Part shown: positions 16,344-26,252 of the stretch, piece by piece
Layout of the letters: every line of letters begins with the position of its first letter
How positions within the stretch are numbered: position 1 is the stretch's first letter
Source: Anditalea andensis
GTDB lineage: Bacteria > Bacteroidota > Bacteroidia > Cytophagales > Cyclobacteriaceae
Assembly: GCF_000714815.1 (NCBI RefSeq)
Contig: NZ_JMIH01000022.1
Coordinates: 62,001-126,000 of the forward strand
Direction: 5' to 3'
Length of the DNA stretch: 64,000 nucleotides
Notes under the pieces: generated by a model
What the model saw: only the letters and a program-made list of their open reading frames with translations
The model's database searches: none
What the model was told of the DNA's origin: nothing
Position numbers and translations under genes: made by a program

Positions 16344-19300
16344 ATGGGAAAGTATTACACTCATCTTCTATTCATAAAAATGTTAATGTTCCTAGGGAGT
16401 TTTTTCCTAGTGGATCAAAGCATTGCACAGACCATCGGTATAGTAGAACCTAGGTTTAATGGATGTCTTCAACAAACGACCATTTTCGTAAATGGAGTAG
16501 GTCCTATTGCATTTGAATATTATAGAAATGGTATAATCGAAGCCACTGATGTCATATCGACAGCTGATGCTACTGGTCAATATATATCAGTAATGCATAA
16601 TCTGCCTCCAGGCCTATATGAGGTCAAAGTTACAGATCCAAATGGGAACAGTGACAGACAACCCGTCAATGTATTTTTAGCCACTACTGTAAGTGTGGGG
16701 GTTAATAGGACCCAGAATGCCACGTGTTCAGGTACACCTACGGGGGAGGCAATTATAAATGTTACTTCCAATAGTTCTTTCACCGTCAGATTATATAATA
16801 AAAATAATCCTACTGTACTTATAAGGGAGTTTAATAATACTCAGACACTAACTGCATTATATGCCGGTGAATATATAGTGGAAGTGAGAGATGCCTCTGG
16901 ATGTGTAGCATATGAAGAAATTGTTATTGAAGAACCATTGCCACTGCTTCTGGCTGAAGGGGAAGATCTTACAGTATATAATCCGGTATGCGATAGTGAT
17001 CAGGGTAGAGTGATTACCCGGATCAGTGGGGGAAATGCACCTGAATATGAATTTGGGATTTATAGAAACGGAAATATATATAGGGACAATCTCGTCACTT
17101 CAGGTGGGGGTAATATTGATATCAATGATTTACCTATAGGAAATTATTTTATCAGGGTGTATACTAATAGAGCAGAGGATAACACTTGTTATACCGATTA
17201 TCCATTTGACATTATATATATAGAAAAATTCGGAGTAACAGCTTCACCCATGCCCATATCTTGTTTTGGTTTAAGTGACGGAAGTGTAAATCTGGTTTTT
17301 GATGGAGATTTAACCTCCCCGTTTCTTATCAATTTGACTCAGGAAAATGGTACAGTGATACCATTTCCTCGCCAAAACACAGAAACCTTTACAATAGATC
17401 GCCTTGGGGCTGGGAATTATAGGCTTGCGGTAAGAGATGCAGAAGGCTGCGAAATGTATCGATCATTTACTATAGTAGAACCTGCTGAACTGCATATAGA
17501 TGAAGAAGCTGTATTGGATGCCTGTTTTGGGGAGAGAAATGGAAGTATCAAAGTAAACGCCTCTGGAGGAACATCGCCATATACCTTTTCTTTGAGTAGT
17601 GACTTTAGTTTGGAGCCGTCACAGGACCACAGCGAAAAAACCTTTACGGGATTAGCTGCAGGCATATATACAGTATATGTAAAAGATAGAAATGGGTGTA
17701 TATCCCAAACCGCTGAGATAGCTGTAGAAGCACCCTCTGCACAGGTTGACTTGACACTAGTAAATATTCTACATCCTTCCTGTCCGGAAGCTGCATCGGG
17801 GGAGATTGAAGTAGAAGCCTTTGGGGGTTGGGGATCGCCTTTTAGGTATAGCTGGGTAAGAGAAGGTAGTACAAATGTGCTAAGCTCAATAAACAAACTT
17901 CAAGAAATCCCTGCAGGGAGGTACCAAGTTACTGTCCTGGATAAAAACGGATGTGAATATGTACGCATTTTCGAACTGATCGACCCCGTATCACCGAATA
18001 TAGAAATTACACCTACCCCAGTTGCCTGTTATGGTGAGGAGAACGGCACTTTATTGGTAAAATTAAGTGGGAGTGAGCCATATGAGATTATTATGGGAGA
18101 CGTGGTTCATTTTGGTACTGAAATCACCTTCCCGCGTTTGGCTGCAGGTTCTTATACCGTGCAGGTGAAAATAGCAGAAAGCTGTTACATAAACAGAACC
18201 GTAACGGTACAATCTCCATCAGAATTACTGATTTTGGAAGATGATGTGCTGATAAGTCCTGTATTATGCTATGGGGATAATGGTGGAGGCATCATGGGAT
18301 TGGCCATCCAAGGGGGGACTGCTCCATATACCTATCAGTGGCAAAAGAAAAATGCGGATAATGATTGGATAGATCTTATAGATAAAACCGATTTGGAAAT
18401 CAATCAATTGATAGCAGGTGAATATAGACTCTCTGTAATAGACGATCGGAACTGTAGTATACTATCTTCCTCATTTATATTAAATCAGCCTAGATTATTT
18501 ACAATAGATGAAATTGATAAAGAAGATGCTGGCTGCTATGGGGCAGCCACTGGTAGCATCAAGGTATCAGTCGATGGTGGTACTCCCCCATACTATTACT
18601 CACTGGACAATGGCTTGACATATTATCCATTTAACAACAGGAATGAAGCTAATATTTTGTCTCTTCTGGCTGGTGAATATACCCTAAAGGTTAGGGATGA
18701 AAACCAATGTACTGAAGTGCAGGCCTCTTCCATTACCATCAATGAGCCTAATGAAATAGTTTTAGATGATCTGGTAATTGAAAATGCCTCTTGTGCAGGG
18801 GCAAATGACGGGGAAATCACAGTTTTTGTATCAGGGGGAAGTGGAAGTACTTTAACTTATGCCTGGTTTAAACAAAGTCAAAACAATGTGGTGAGAAGTA
18901 CCTCATTGAAAGTAGAAAACCTAGAGGATGGCAATTATTTTTTAAGCGTAAAAGACCCAGCTAATATTGATTGTGAAAAGGTATTTGGACCGTTTACCAT
19001 TGCTGCTCCTTCTTCCATAACCGTTTCTGTGGTTCCCACCCATATCATTTGCCGGGATGATAATAGTGGCCGTCTAAGCATTGAAATGATATCAGGAGGA
19101 AACCTACCGTCAGGTGAGGACTACATAGTAGAATGGACAGGGCCAGATGGTTTTCGCTCCACTGAAAGGGATATTTATGATTTATATGCAGGACATTATA
19201 CGCTTAGCGTGAGTGATGATGGCAATAGCTGTCATTTTAGCCAAGTTTATGAAGTATTACAGCCAGAGAATAAGCTGGATATAAACGTTTTGAATGTAAG

Positions 19301-22300
19301 GGAGCCGAAGTGTTTTAATGAAAACAATGCAAGAATTGAGATACAGCCTATTAATGGTATTGAACCATATAGCTATTCGTGGTTTAAGTATAATGAAGAA
19401 ACGGATAGGTTTGAAACAATACCCGGCGTAACCACCAGAATCTTAAACCAGCAGGGAAATGGCATCTATCGTGTAAAGGTATTAGATGATGTAAATTGTT
19501 TCGTTGAAAAAGATATAGAAGTAAATCAACCTGACCCTATTACTATTCAATTAGTAGATAAGATGGACATCAGTTGTTTTAATTTTAATGACGGGTATAT
19601 TAATGTTAATGTTCAGGGTGGAACCCCTCCCTATACTTATGTGTGGTCAAATGGTCAAAATAACAAAGATATATTTGATCTGCGTCCGGGAAATTATTCT
19701 CTTACCGTATTTGATATTAATGGCTGTTTTTCGAGGGAAGAGGATTTTGAGATAAAAGGTGTGGTTAGGCCCTCTATTATCGTACAGAGTAAAACAGATG
19801 TGGTCTGTGATGAAGAGGGGGGCGCCATCAGTATCGAACTGGAGAATGGGTTAGATCCTGCTGATTATACTATTTTTTGGAAAAATTTACAAACAGAGCA
19901 GGTGTTTGGCCAAAATCAAACTACTGTAACTGGTTTGAGAGTGGGGATCTATCAGGTAATAGTACAGGTAAGTGCTCAGTGTGAAGTGAGCAGGATCATT
20001 AGAATAGAGGGCCCTGAATCTCCTTTAGAGTTATTGGTTGCGCAGGAAGATCCTCGGTGTCCCGGTTTAAGTGGGGCGGTATATTTAAATGCCAGAGGAG
20101 GGGTTGCCCCATACAGTTTTTTTATCCGGATGGAAAATGAATGGAGAGAACTTAATGGCTCTATTATCGGATCTTTGGACATAGGAAATTATGACGTAAA
20201 AGTAAGGGACGATAGACGTTGTGAAAAAGAAGGAAATTTAGAAATTACTCAGCCCAACCCTCCTTCTTATAGTGCAGAAAAAATTAAAGATGTATCCTGT
20301 TTTGGAGGTAATGATGGTAAGATTTCCTATTCTGTAACGGGAGGTACCTATCAATGGTTTAGGAAAATACCCGGCCAAAATGATCAGCCGGTACCTGCGT
20401 CAGAACTCAGTGCATTGGTCGCTGGTATATACTATATGGAAATCACCTTTGCCGCTAACTGTGTGGAACCAAGTGAGGAAATTACCATAGGACAACCTTC
20501 CCTGCTTCAGGTAAATGTTGATAAAGAAGACCCTACTTGTTTTGGAGATACCGGAACAGGCACCATCAATATTTTGGGAGGAAACAGAAGTAAAACTATC
20601 CAACTGATATCTTTGGCTACAAATATAGAAGTAGGCCGAAGAGAAGATGTTTTTGAGAATATTATTTTATTTGATAATCTACCAGTCGGGGATTATAAAT
20701 TTATTGTTACAGATCAGGGATGTGGTAATTTAGAAGAATCCTTTACAATCAATCCGGTGGTACAGCCCATGTTTTCGGATATTGAAATTCGAAATATCAC
20801 ATGTAGGGGAGATAATGACGGCAGCATAAAAGTGATAAATCCGACTGTAAATGTAGGTAGAAGTTTTAAGGTCAGTCTTAATGGTATAGATCAGCCATCA
20901 GGTGTGTTCTTATTTGAAAATTTGAGTCCTAGTACTTATATCATTCAAATTTCAGATAATGAAGGTTGTGTTTCAGAAAGACGAACAGTAGTTATAACCG
21001 AACCAGAGGGCATTGAATTTACCGAAATCCGTACAATTAATCCTACTTGTTTTCGAGGTAATGATGGGTTTTTTAGGTTCAAGCCATATGGTGGCAATAT
21101 GGAATATACTGCCGTATTGACTAATTTATTCACCAATGAATCAATTGAACTTAATTTACTTCAAGAAGGGGGTAATTATGAATTCGCTGGATTGGGGAGG
21201 GGCTCATATCGGGCCATACTCACAGATGGAAAAGGTTGTACGGAAAATTATGAATTTACTCTGTCCGAACCGGATGGCCTGGGCGTAGAAATTATTACGG
21301 AGAGCATCCTATGTAAAGGAGGTGTGGCAAATGCCAGGTTGACATTAACAGGTGGTATTGGTCCATTTACCGTGCAGTATAGAGCGGTTGGGAAAAATTG
21401 GGTAACGGAGACCAGCGGTATCAGGGAATTACTATTGCCCAACTTACCTGCTGGCCGATATGAATATAAAGTAGTTGATGCACAGGTCTGTGAAGAAGTG
21501 ACCAATACTTTTGATTTAGTAGATGGAGAAAAAATAGAAGTAAGGGTTCAGGTTTCACCTGTTTCCTGTGAAGGTAGCACTGATGGGGTCTTGGAATTTA
21601 GTGCAGGTGGCAGCAGGAGAGAAGGTGCGTTCAATTATTTTTTCATGGTGAATGGGGACCGCATACATGGAACTAGGCTTATCGTTCCTCCGGGTATATA
21701 TAGTGTCAGCGCTGGAATCGGTGATCAGGAAGCTAACCTGTGTTATGCTGACGAAATAACGGTTAAAGTACCAGTAGTAGACCCCATGGTGATCAGGGTG
21801 GAGGCTTCGGATGTATCCTGTAAAGGTGGAAATGATGGAAGGATATCATTGGACATCACAGGCGGAAATGAAAACTATCGGGTGGAATGGACCAATAATG
21901 CACAAGGTATGGAACTTACGGGACTTAGAAGAGGTAATTACACCGCTTTTATCTATGATGGAAGAGATTGTTTCCAGACCGTACAAGTGACGATACGCGA
22001 GCCGGAGGAAGAATTACAGGTACTTGGAGACCTCAAGTATGAAACCTGTAATCTGATAGGTGAAACAGCAATTACCCTTCAGGTCAGGGGTGGTACCACT
22101 CCTTATACCTATCTATGGTCTAATGGCGCCACTACACAGGATATTAATAACCTAGGTGCAGGAAAATATACCGTAGAAGTAACAGACGCCAAAGGCTGTC
22201 GGGTAGAAAAGACATTTGATATGCCAGCCGCTAAATCTGTTATAGAGATAGAAGCCGGAGGCCGATTAAATCTTTGCTCTCTGAATGAGCGGGGGGAAAT

Positions 22301-23951
22301 TAGACTTACTGTTTCTGGTGGTGCGGGTGGATATGTATACAAATGGAAACATGGACCTGTCACACCGATCATTTCTAACTTACTGCCGGGAGAATATACA
22401 GTAGAAGTAACAGATACAGATGGATGTGTGGCTACAAGTACGACTATAATCCAGCAGCCTTCTCCTATCAGGCTGAGCATAAGTGATCTTTCCAATGTTT
22501 CCTGCAGAGGGTTAGAGGATGGATCTATAAAAATAAATATAACAGGAGGAGTAGCACCTTACAAAATTCATTGGAGTACTGGGATGGTGGGAGTGACAGA
22601 AGCAACCCATCTGGGTCCGGATAATTATACAATCCGTGTCGAGGATGCATTGGGATGTATGACCTCGACTTCCGTTACTATCAGGGAACCGGAAATGCTT
22701 GATTTCAGCCAGGTGATAGAAGATAGTCAATGTGCGGGGGAGAATAGGGGAGCCATTTTATTGACCGTGGAAGGCGGTACTGCACCATACTCCTATAGAT
22801 GGACCGCCGCTGCTGGAAATCCTGCCAATGGAGCGACTAGTAGAAACTTACGAAACTTATCCCCTGGTGTGTATACAGTATTGATTACGGATAGGGGTGG
22901 CTGTACTACAGGAGGCTCTTTCACTGTGTCAGAACCAGACCCTTTAGCTATACGCGGTACTTACCCTACTATGCTTGCCTGTAATGGTGCCACTGATGGG
23001 TATATTAATCTTGCAGTAGAAGGTGGCACTCAGCCATATCAATTGAAATGGTCAGATGATCCAAATAATAATTCATATAACCGATCCAATCTGGCAGCAG
23101 GTAGCTATACTGTGGAGATCACGGATGAAAATGGATGTAAAGCTACACGTAACTTCCTTATAGAAGAACCAAAGCCGCTCGTGGCGCAGCTCTTTTCAAG
23201 AATAGATATTGACTGTGAAACCAGGGCTGTAGTAGGTACTGCCTGGGTTATCGTGGAGGGTGGCACCGGTGAGTATGAAGTAAGGTGGCACAGTGGGGAA
23301 ATGAACGTGAGGGAAGTGAATTTTTCTAAGCCAGGCGATATTTCAGTTTATATAAAAGATGTAAATGGATGTAATATTGACGCTTCAAGAACTGTTAATT
23401 TTCCACCATTATTTGCAGATGCAGGGTTTAGCTATACTGTTATCAGCATAGAAGGAGAGGGAGAAGTACTTATCAACGACCCTATACAGTTTAATGATCA
23501 AACTACTGGTAATGTTATCGCATGGCAATGGGATTTTGGTGATGGAAAGGGAAGTACCGAACAGCATCCAAAGCATGTTTACACTTCTCCCGGGAAATAC
23601 GAAGTCCGATTAAACGTATATGATGTATATGGATGCTCTACTATGAATACCATAGAAGTAGAAATAACCAATTCATATAGGATTTTAACCCCAAATGCAT
23701 TTTCTCCAAACGGTGATGGTCTCAATGATTATTTTGTACCTAAATACCGTGGGATATCAGACATAGAAATGCATATTTTCAATACTTGGGGTGATCTTCT
23801 TTATTCCAGCTATTCAATGGAAGATCCTGGGTGGGATGGATACACTAAGGGAAAAATGAGTCCTAACGGGAACTACGTGTACAAGATCAGTTTTACGACC
23901 CGTGAAGGAAAACGAAATACCCTTTCAGGTGTATTTTTATTAATCAACTGA
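16344..23951 (+). CDS. Giant SprB-like surface protein with T9SS type B sorting domain
   Basis: A 2535-residue exported protein. The signal peptide (about 1-29) ends near SIAQ. I count about 28 diverged units of about 80-90 residues between residues 30 and 2365, each of the SprB-repeat type: a C-x-G-x-x-(D/N)-G start, a GGTxPY core, a YxW strand, an (A/P)GxYxVxVxD turn and a closing GC. Nearly every unit holds one Cys near its start and one near its end, suggesting a disulphide per unit. A PKD domain (AWQWDFGDG near 2392) follows, then the gliding-motility-associated C-terminal domain from about 2449 (PNAFSPNGDGLND). The domain directs T9SS export and anchoring. Adhesion or gliding is the family precedent (SprB of Flavobacterium), not shown here. 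A paralogue and a PorP/SprF gene follow. Confidence 0.9.
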   Translation: MGKYYTHLLFIKMLMFLGSFFLVDQSIAQTIGIVEPRFNGCLQQTTIFVNGVGPIAFEYYRNGIIEATDVISTADATGQYISVMHNLPPGLYEVKVTDPNGNSDRQPVNVFLATTVSVGVNRTQNATCSGTPTGEAIINVTSNSSFTVRLYNKNNPTVLIREFNNTQTLTALYAGEYIVEVRDASGCVAYEEIVIEEPLPLLLAEGEDLTVYNPVCDSDQGRVITRISGGNAPEYEFGIYRNGNIYRDNLVTSGGGNIDINDLPIGNYFIRVYTNRAEDNTCYTDYPFDIIYIEKFGVTASPMPISCFGLSDGSVNLVFDGDLTSPFLINLTQENGTVIPFPRQNTETFTIDRLGAGNYRLAVRDAEGCEMYRSFTIVEPAELHIDEEAVLDACFGERNGSIKVNASGGTSPYTFSLSSDFSLEPSQDHSEKTFTGLAAGIYTVYVKDRNGCISQTAEIAVEAPSAQVDLTLVNILHPSCPEAASGEIEVEAFGGWGSPFRYSWVREGSTNVLSSINKLQEIPAGRYQVTVLDKNGCEYVRIFELIDPVSPNIEITPTPVACYGEENGTLLVKLSGSEPYEIIMGDVVHFGTEITFPRLAAGSYTVQVKIAESCYINRTVTVQSPSELLILEDDVLISPVLCYGDNGGGIMGLAIQGGTAPYTYQWQKKNADNDWIDLIDKTDLEINQLIAGEYRLSVIDDRNCSILSSSFILNQPRLFTIDEIDKEDAGCYGAATGSIKVSVDGGTPPYYYSLDNGLTYYPFNNRNEANILSLLAGEYTLKVRDENQCTEVQASSITINEPNEIVLDDLVIENASCAGANDGEITVFVSGGSGSTLTYAWFKQSQNNVVRSTSLKVENLEDGNYFLSVKDPANIDCEKVFGPFTIAAPSSITVSVVPTHIICRDDNSGRLSIEMISGGNLPSGEDYIVEWTGPDGFRSTERDIYDLYAGHYTLSVSDDGNSCHFSQVYEVLQPENKLDINVLNVREPKCFNENNARIEIQPINGIEPYSYSWFKYNEETDRFETIPGVTTRILNQQGNGIYRVKVLDDVNCFVEKDIEVNQPDPITIQLVDKMDISCFNFNDGYINVNVQGGTPPYTYVWSNGQNNKDIFDLRPGNYSLTVFDINGCFSREEDFEIKGVVRPSIIVQSKTDVVCDEEGGAISIELENGLDPADYTIFWKNLQTEQVFGQNQTTVTGLRVGIYQVIVQVSAQCEVSRIIRIEGPESPLELLVAQEDPRCPGLSGAVYLNARGGVAPYSFFIRMENEWRELNGSIIGSLDIGNYDVKVRDDRRCEKEGNLEITQPNPPSYSAEKIKDVSCFGGNDGKISYSVTGGTYQWFRKIPGQNDQPVPASELSALVAGIYYMEITFAANCVEPSEEITIGQPSLLQVNVDKEDPTCFGDTGTGTINILGGNRSKTIQLISLATNIEVGRREDVFENIILFDNLPVGDYKFIVTDQGCGNLEESFTINPVVQPMFSDIEIRNITCRGDNDGSIKVINPTVNVGRSFKVSLNGIDQPSGVFLFENLSPSTYIIQISDNEGCVSERRTVVITEPEGIEFTEIRTINPTCFRGNDGFFRFKPYGGNMEYTAVLTNLFTNESIELNLLQEGGNYEFAGLGRGSYRAILTDGKGCTENYEFTLSEPDGLGVEIITESILCKGGVANARLTLTGGIGPFTVQYRAVGKNWVTETSGIRELLLPNLPAGRYEYKVVDAQVCEEVTNTFDLVDGEKIEVRVQVSPVSCEGSTDGVLEFSAGGSRREGAFNYFFMVNGDRIHGTRLIVPPGIYSVSAGIGDQEANLCYADEITVKVPVVDPMVIRVEASDVSCKGGNDGRISLDITGGNENYRVEWTNNAQGMELTGLRRGNYTAFIYDGRDCFQTVQVTIREPEEELQVLGDLKYETCNLIGETAITLQVRGGTTPYTYLWSNGATTQDINNLGAGKYTVEVTDAKGCRVEKTFDMPAAKSVIEIEAGGRLNLCSLNERGEIRLTVSGGAGGYVYKWKHGPVTPIISNLLPGEYTVEVTDTDGCVATSTTIIQQPSPIRLSISDLSNVSCRGLEDGSIKINITGGVAPYKIHWSTGMVGVTEATHLGPDNYTIRVEDALGCMTSTSVTIREPEMLDFSQVIEDSQCAGENRGAILLTVEGGTAPYSYRWTAAAGNPANGATSRNLRNLSPGVYTVLITDRGGCTTGGSFTVSEPDPLAIRGTYPTMLACNGATDGYINLAVEGGTQPYQLKWSDDPNNNSYNRSNLAAGSYTVEITDENGCKATRNFLIEEPKPLVAQLFSRIDIDCETRAVVGTAWVIVEGGTGEYEVRWHSGEMNVREVNFSKPGDISVYIKDVNGCNIDASRTVNFPPLFADAGFSYTVISIEGEGEVLINDPIQFNDQTTGNVIAWQWDFGDGKGSTEQHPKHVYTSPGKYEVRLNVYDVYGCSTMNTIEVEITNSYRILTPNAFSPNGDGLNDYFVPKYRGISDIEMHIFNTWGDLLYSSYSMEDPGWDGYTKGKMSPNGNYVYKISFTTREGKRNTLSGVFLLIN

Positions 23952-24413
23952 CAGTATGTTTTTAATTTAATTAAAGATTATATGAAGTTGTTATCTTATA
24001 TAATAGGTATTTAGGAGTACATGTATTTAATACGATGGTGTGACATATAAGCGTCTACGAATATTATGCTATCAATATACCTGTTCAAATACAAAAATTG
24101 GAGATTGTGTGTTATTGGTCTTTTGATTGATGATAATTAAAATTATTCTTGTATATTTTTATTATTATATTTTGTTAAAACCAATAAGATTGTATTAATT
24201 CATTTAATGCGATGTTGTATTAGAATTTCATTTCGTTGCATATCAATAACATAAAATTTTATTTAAAATAATTAAAAACATTATTTATACTTTATATAGC
24301 AAATAAGGTATTTTAAAATAAGCACAATATTAATTTATAAAGGTTTAGTTAGAGCTATTGGATTAAGGGATTTATATTCCAGTGAAGAAGTTAAGATAAT
24401 TTTTGCTTTTATA
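23952..24413 (+). other. AT-rich intergenic leader of the smaller SprB-like gene
   Basis: 462 bases, strongly AT-rich, with no credible ORF and no terminator hairpin that I can see after the giant gene. It holds ATTATATTTTGT at 24164-24175, the same 12-base block as before the giant gene at a similar distance from the start codon (250 against 232 bases). Confidence 0.45.
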
Positions 24414-26183
24414 ATGAGAACATTATACATCAAGCTGTATGGCTTCATTTGCTTAGTCGGATTTATCATGCAGCAAAGTAATGCTACATCAGCTGGTATG
24501 GTATTATCTGAAATGAAAGTAGAAGTATCAGGTAAACTGGCGCTCTGCAATCACTTTGAAAGGGGAGAGATAGTGCTGAAGGTAACAGGCGGAGAAGCTC
24601 CTTATACATACCAATGGTCAAATGGAGCGGATACTGATGTTATTTCTGATCTTAATGCCGGTACCTATACTGTTAAGATAACTGATAACCGAGGTGCCTG
24701 GATTAGCAATTCATTTATCATTCAGCCTCCTTATATCCTGACCACCGAACTTATTAACAGGAGAAATGCCTCCTGTAGTCTTAATCATAATGGGGAAATA
24801 GAGCTGAACATCATAAGAGGCAGGGGCCCCTTTACCATCCTTTGGAGCCATGGATTAGAGAATGAGACCACTGCTACTTCATTGGCACCTGGACATTATT
24901 CGGTAGCAGTAACAGACTATTATAATTGTACCAATACCATTGAATTTGAAATTGGAGCTGATGAACTTGAACTTATTGTTGACATAAATACTGATTGTGA
25001 AGCTAAAGGTGCCATATCTGTCGAAGTGAAAGGAGGGATGGCCCCTTACGACTATCAGTGGGCCCACGGTCCTGTGTCTAAAGATTTAATGGATCTGGAT
25101 TCGGGCATATACGAACTGAGAGTGACTGATGCCAATGGATGTGCCACATATAAAATAATAGACCTGGAGCCGATTCCATTGTCTCTTGAACGGCTTGTAA
25201 TGGATGCAGCAGATTGTTCTGTTACAGAAGCTGCAGGGTTCAAAATAATAGGCGGGAAGCCCCCTTACAAAATAGAGTGGATGGATGATCCATCTATAAA
25301 GCAACTCGTGAGAGAGGGATTATCGTCTGGAAATTATGTGTTAAAGGTAGAGGATAAATCTGGCTGTATGGTGGAATCTATGATCCATATCGAAAGTCCT
25401 TCCCCTCTTATGGTGGATATAAACACTCGGTTTGATTTCAATTGCAATGCTGAAGATATCAAAGGGTATGCAGAGGTACAGATACAGGGTGGGTCAGGAC
25501 CTTTTTCTATAAACTGGAGCAGTGGAGAGACCGGTCTGCAGGAGATCAGCTTGAATAATACAGGAAGTGTAGAAGTGGAGGTAAGAGATGGGAATGGCTG
25601 TACTGTAAAGGCGGTAAAAGAAGTAGAGTTCCCTCAGCTTAATGCCAGGATGGAGTTATCCGAAATACTGATCAATGTAGATGGTGGCAATGAATTTTCT
25701 TTGGAAGAGCCCATACAGTTTAGAGCAAATATTCCTGAGGATGCTTTAGCATGGGAATGGGATTTTGGAGATGGTTTTTATAGTGATCAGCGTCATCCTA
25801 CCCATATCTATAGAAGGGAAGGAGAGTATGCAGTAGCCTTAACCATCCATGACCTATTTGGCTGCCATTCTAGAGAAATATATCATGTATATATAGAAGA
25901 TAAATTGGATGTGGTGATGATGCCTAATGCTTTTTCTCCAAATGGTGATGGGCTAAATGACACTTTCCAGCCAAAATTCAAAAACATAACTTCTTATGAT
26001 ATGCAGATATTCAATTCTTGGGGAGAGCTTTTGTTTGCTACCTCAGAGATGGACAGTGGGGGATGGACCGGTTACCTTCATGGGAGTATAGCCCCTCCGG
26101 GAAACTATGTTTACAAAGTGGCCTTTACAAGTCTGAAAGGTGAAAAGAAGTATGTCAGTGGTGTGTTTACATTGGTCAAATAA
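24414..26183 (+). CDS. SprB-like surface protein, short paralogue, T9SS type B sorting domain
   Basis: A 589-residue exported protein: signal peptide (about 1-25), five SprB-like units (about 30-420), a PKD domain (AWEWDFGDG, near 443-451) and the T9SS type B C-terminal domain from about 502 (PNAFSPNGDGLND). The five units match the last five of the giant neighbour in order: the first shares LC-x5-RGEI, the fourth shares W-x-DDP at the same place, and the fifth keeps the GxxxVxVxxxxG-C end before the PKD. It therefore looks like a partial duplication. The first unit has lost its second Cys (NRGAW in place of GC). Same strand and close to a PorP/SprF gene, its probable export partner. Confidence 0.88.
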   Translation: MRTLYIKLYGFICLVGFIMQQSNATSAGMVLSEMKVEVSGKLALCNHFERGEIVLKVTGGEAPYTYQWSNGADTDVISDLNAGTYTVKITDNRGAWISNSFIIQPPYILTTELINRRNASCSLNHNGEIELNIIRGRGPFTILWSHGLENETTATSLAPGHYSVAVTDYYNCTNTIEFEIGADELELIVDINTDCEAKGAISVEVKGGMAPYDYQWAHGPVSKDLMDLDSGIYELRVTDANGCATYKIIDLEPIPLSLERLVMDAADCSVTEAAGFKIIGGKPPYKIEWMDDPSIKQLVREGLSSGNYVLKVEDKSGCMVESMIHIESPSPLMVDINTRFDFNCNAEDIKGYAEVQIQGGSGPFSINWSSGETGLQEISLNNTGSVEVEVRDGNGCTVKAVKEVEFPQLNARMELSEILINVDGGNEFSLEEPIQFRANIPEDALAWEWDFGDGFYSDQRHPTHIYRREGEYAVALTIHDLFGCHSREIYHVYIEDKLDVVMMPNAFSPNGDGLNDTFQPKFKNITSYDMQIFNSWGELLFATSEMDSGGWTGYLHGSIAPPGNYVYKVAFTSLKGEKKYVSGVFTLVK

Positions 26184-26252
26184 GCATTAGAATGGATGAT
26201 ATCAGCGGTAATAGGGTCATTTCCATTTGTGGCTGTAACTAATATTTAATAC

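Noticed and set aside
22109-22495. Minus-strand ORF of 128 residues inside the giant gene, and other long reverse frames there
   Set aside because: They are out-of-frame shadows of the repeat units, without starts or domains that make sense.
16344-23951. CRISPR-like or tandem DNA repeats in the giant gene
   Set aside because: The repeats are at the protein level only; there is no short, exact DNA repeat with spacers.
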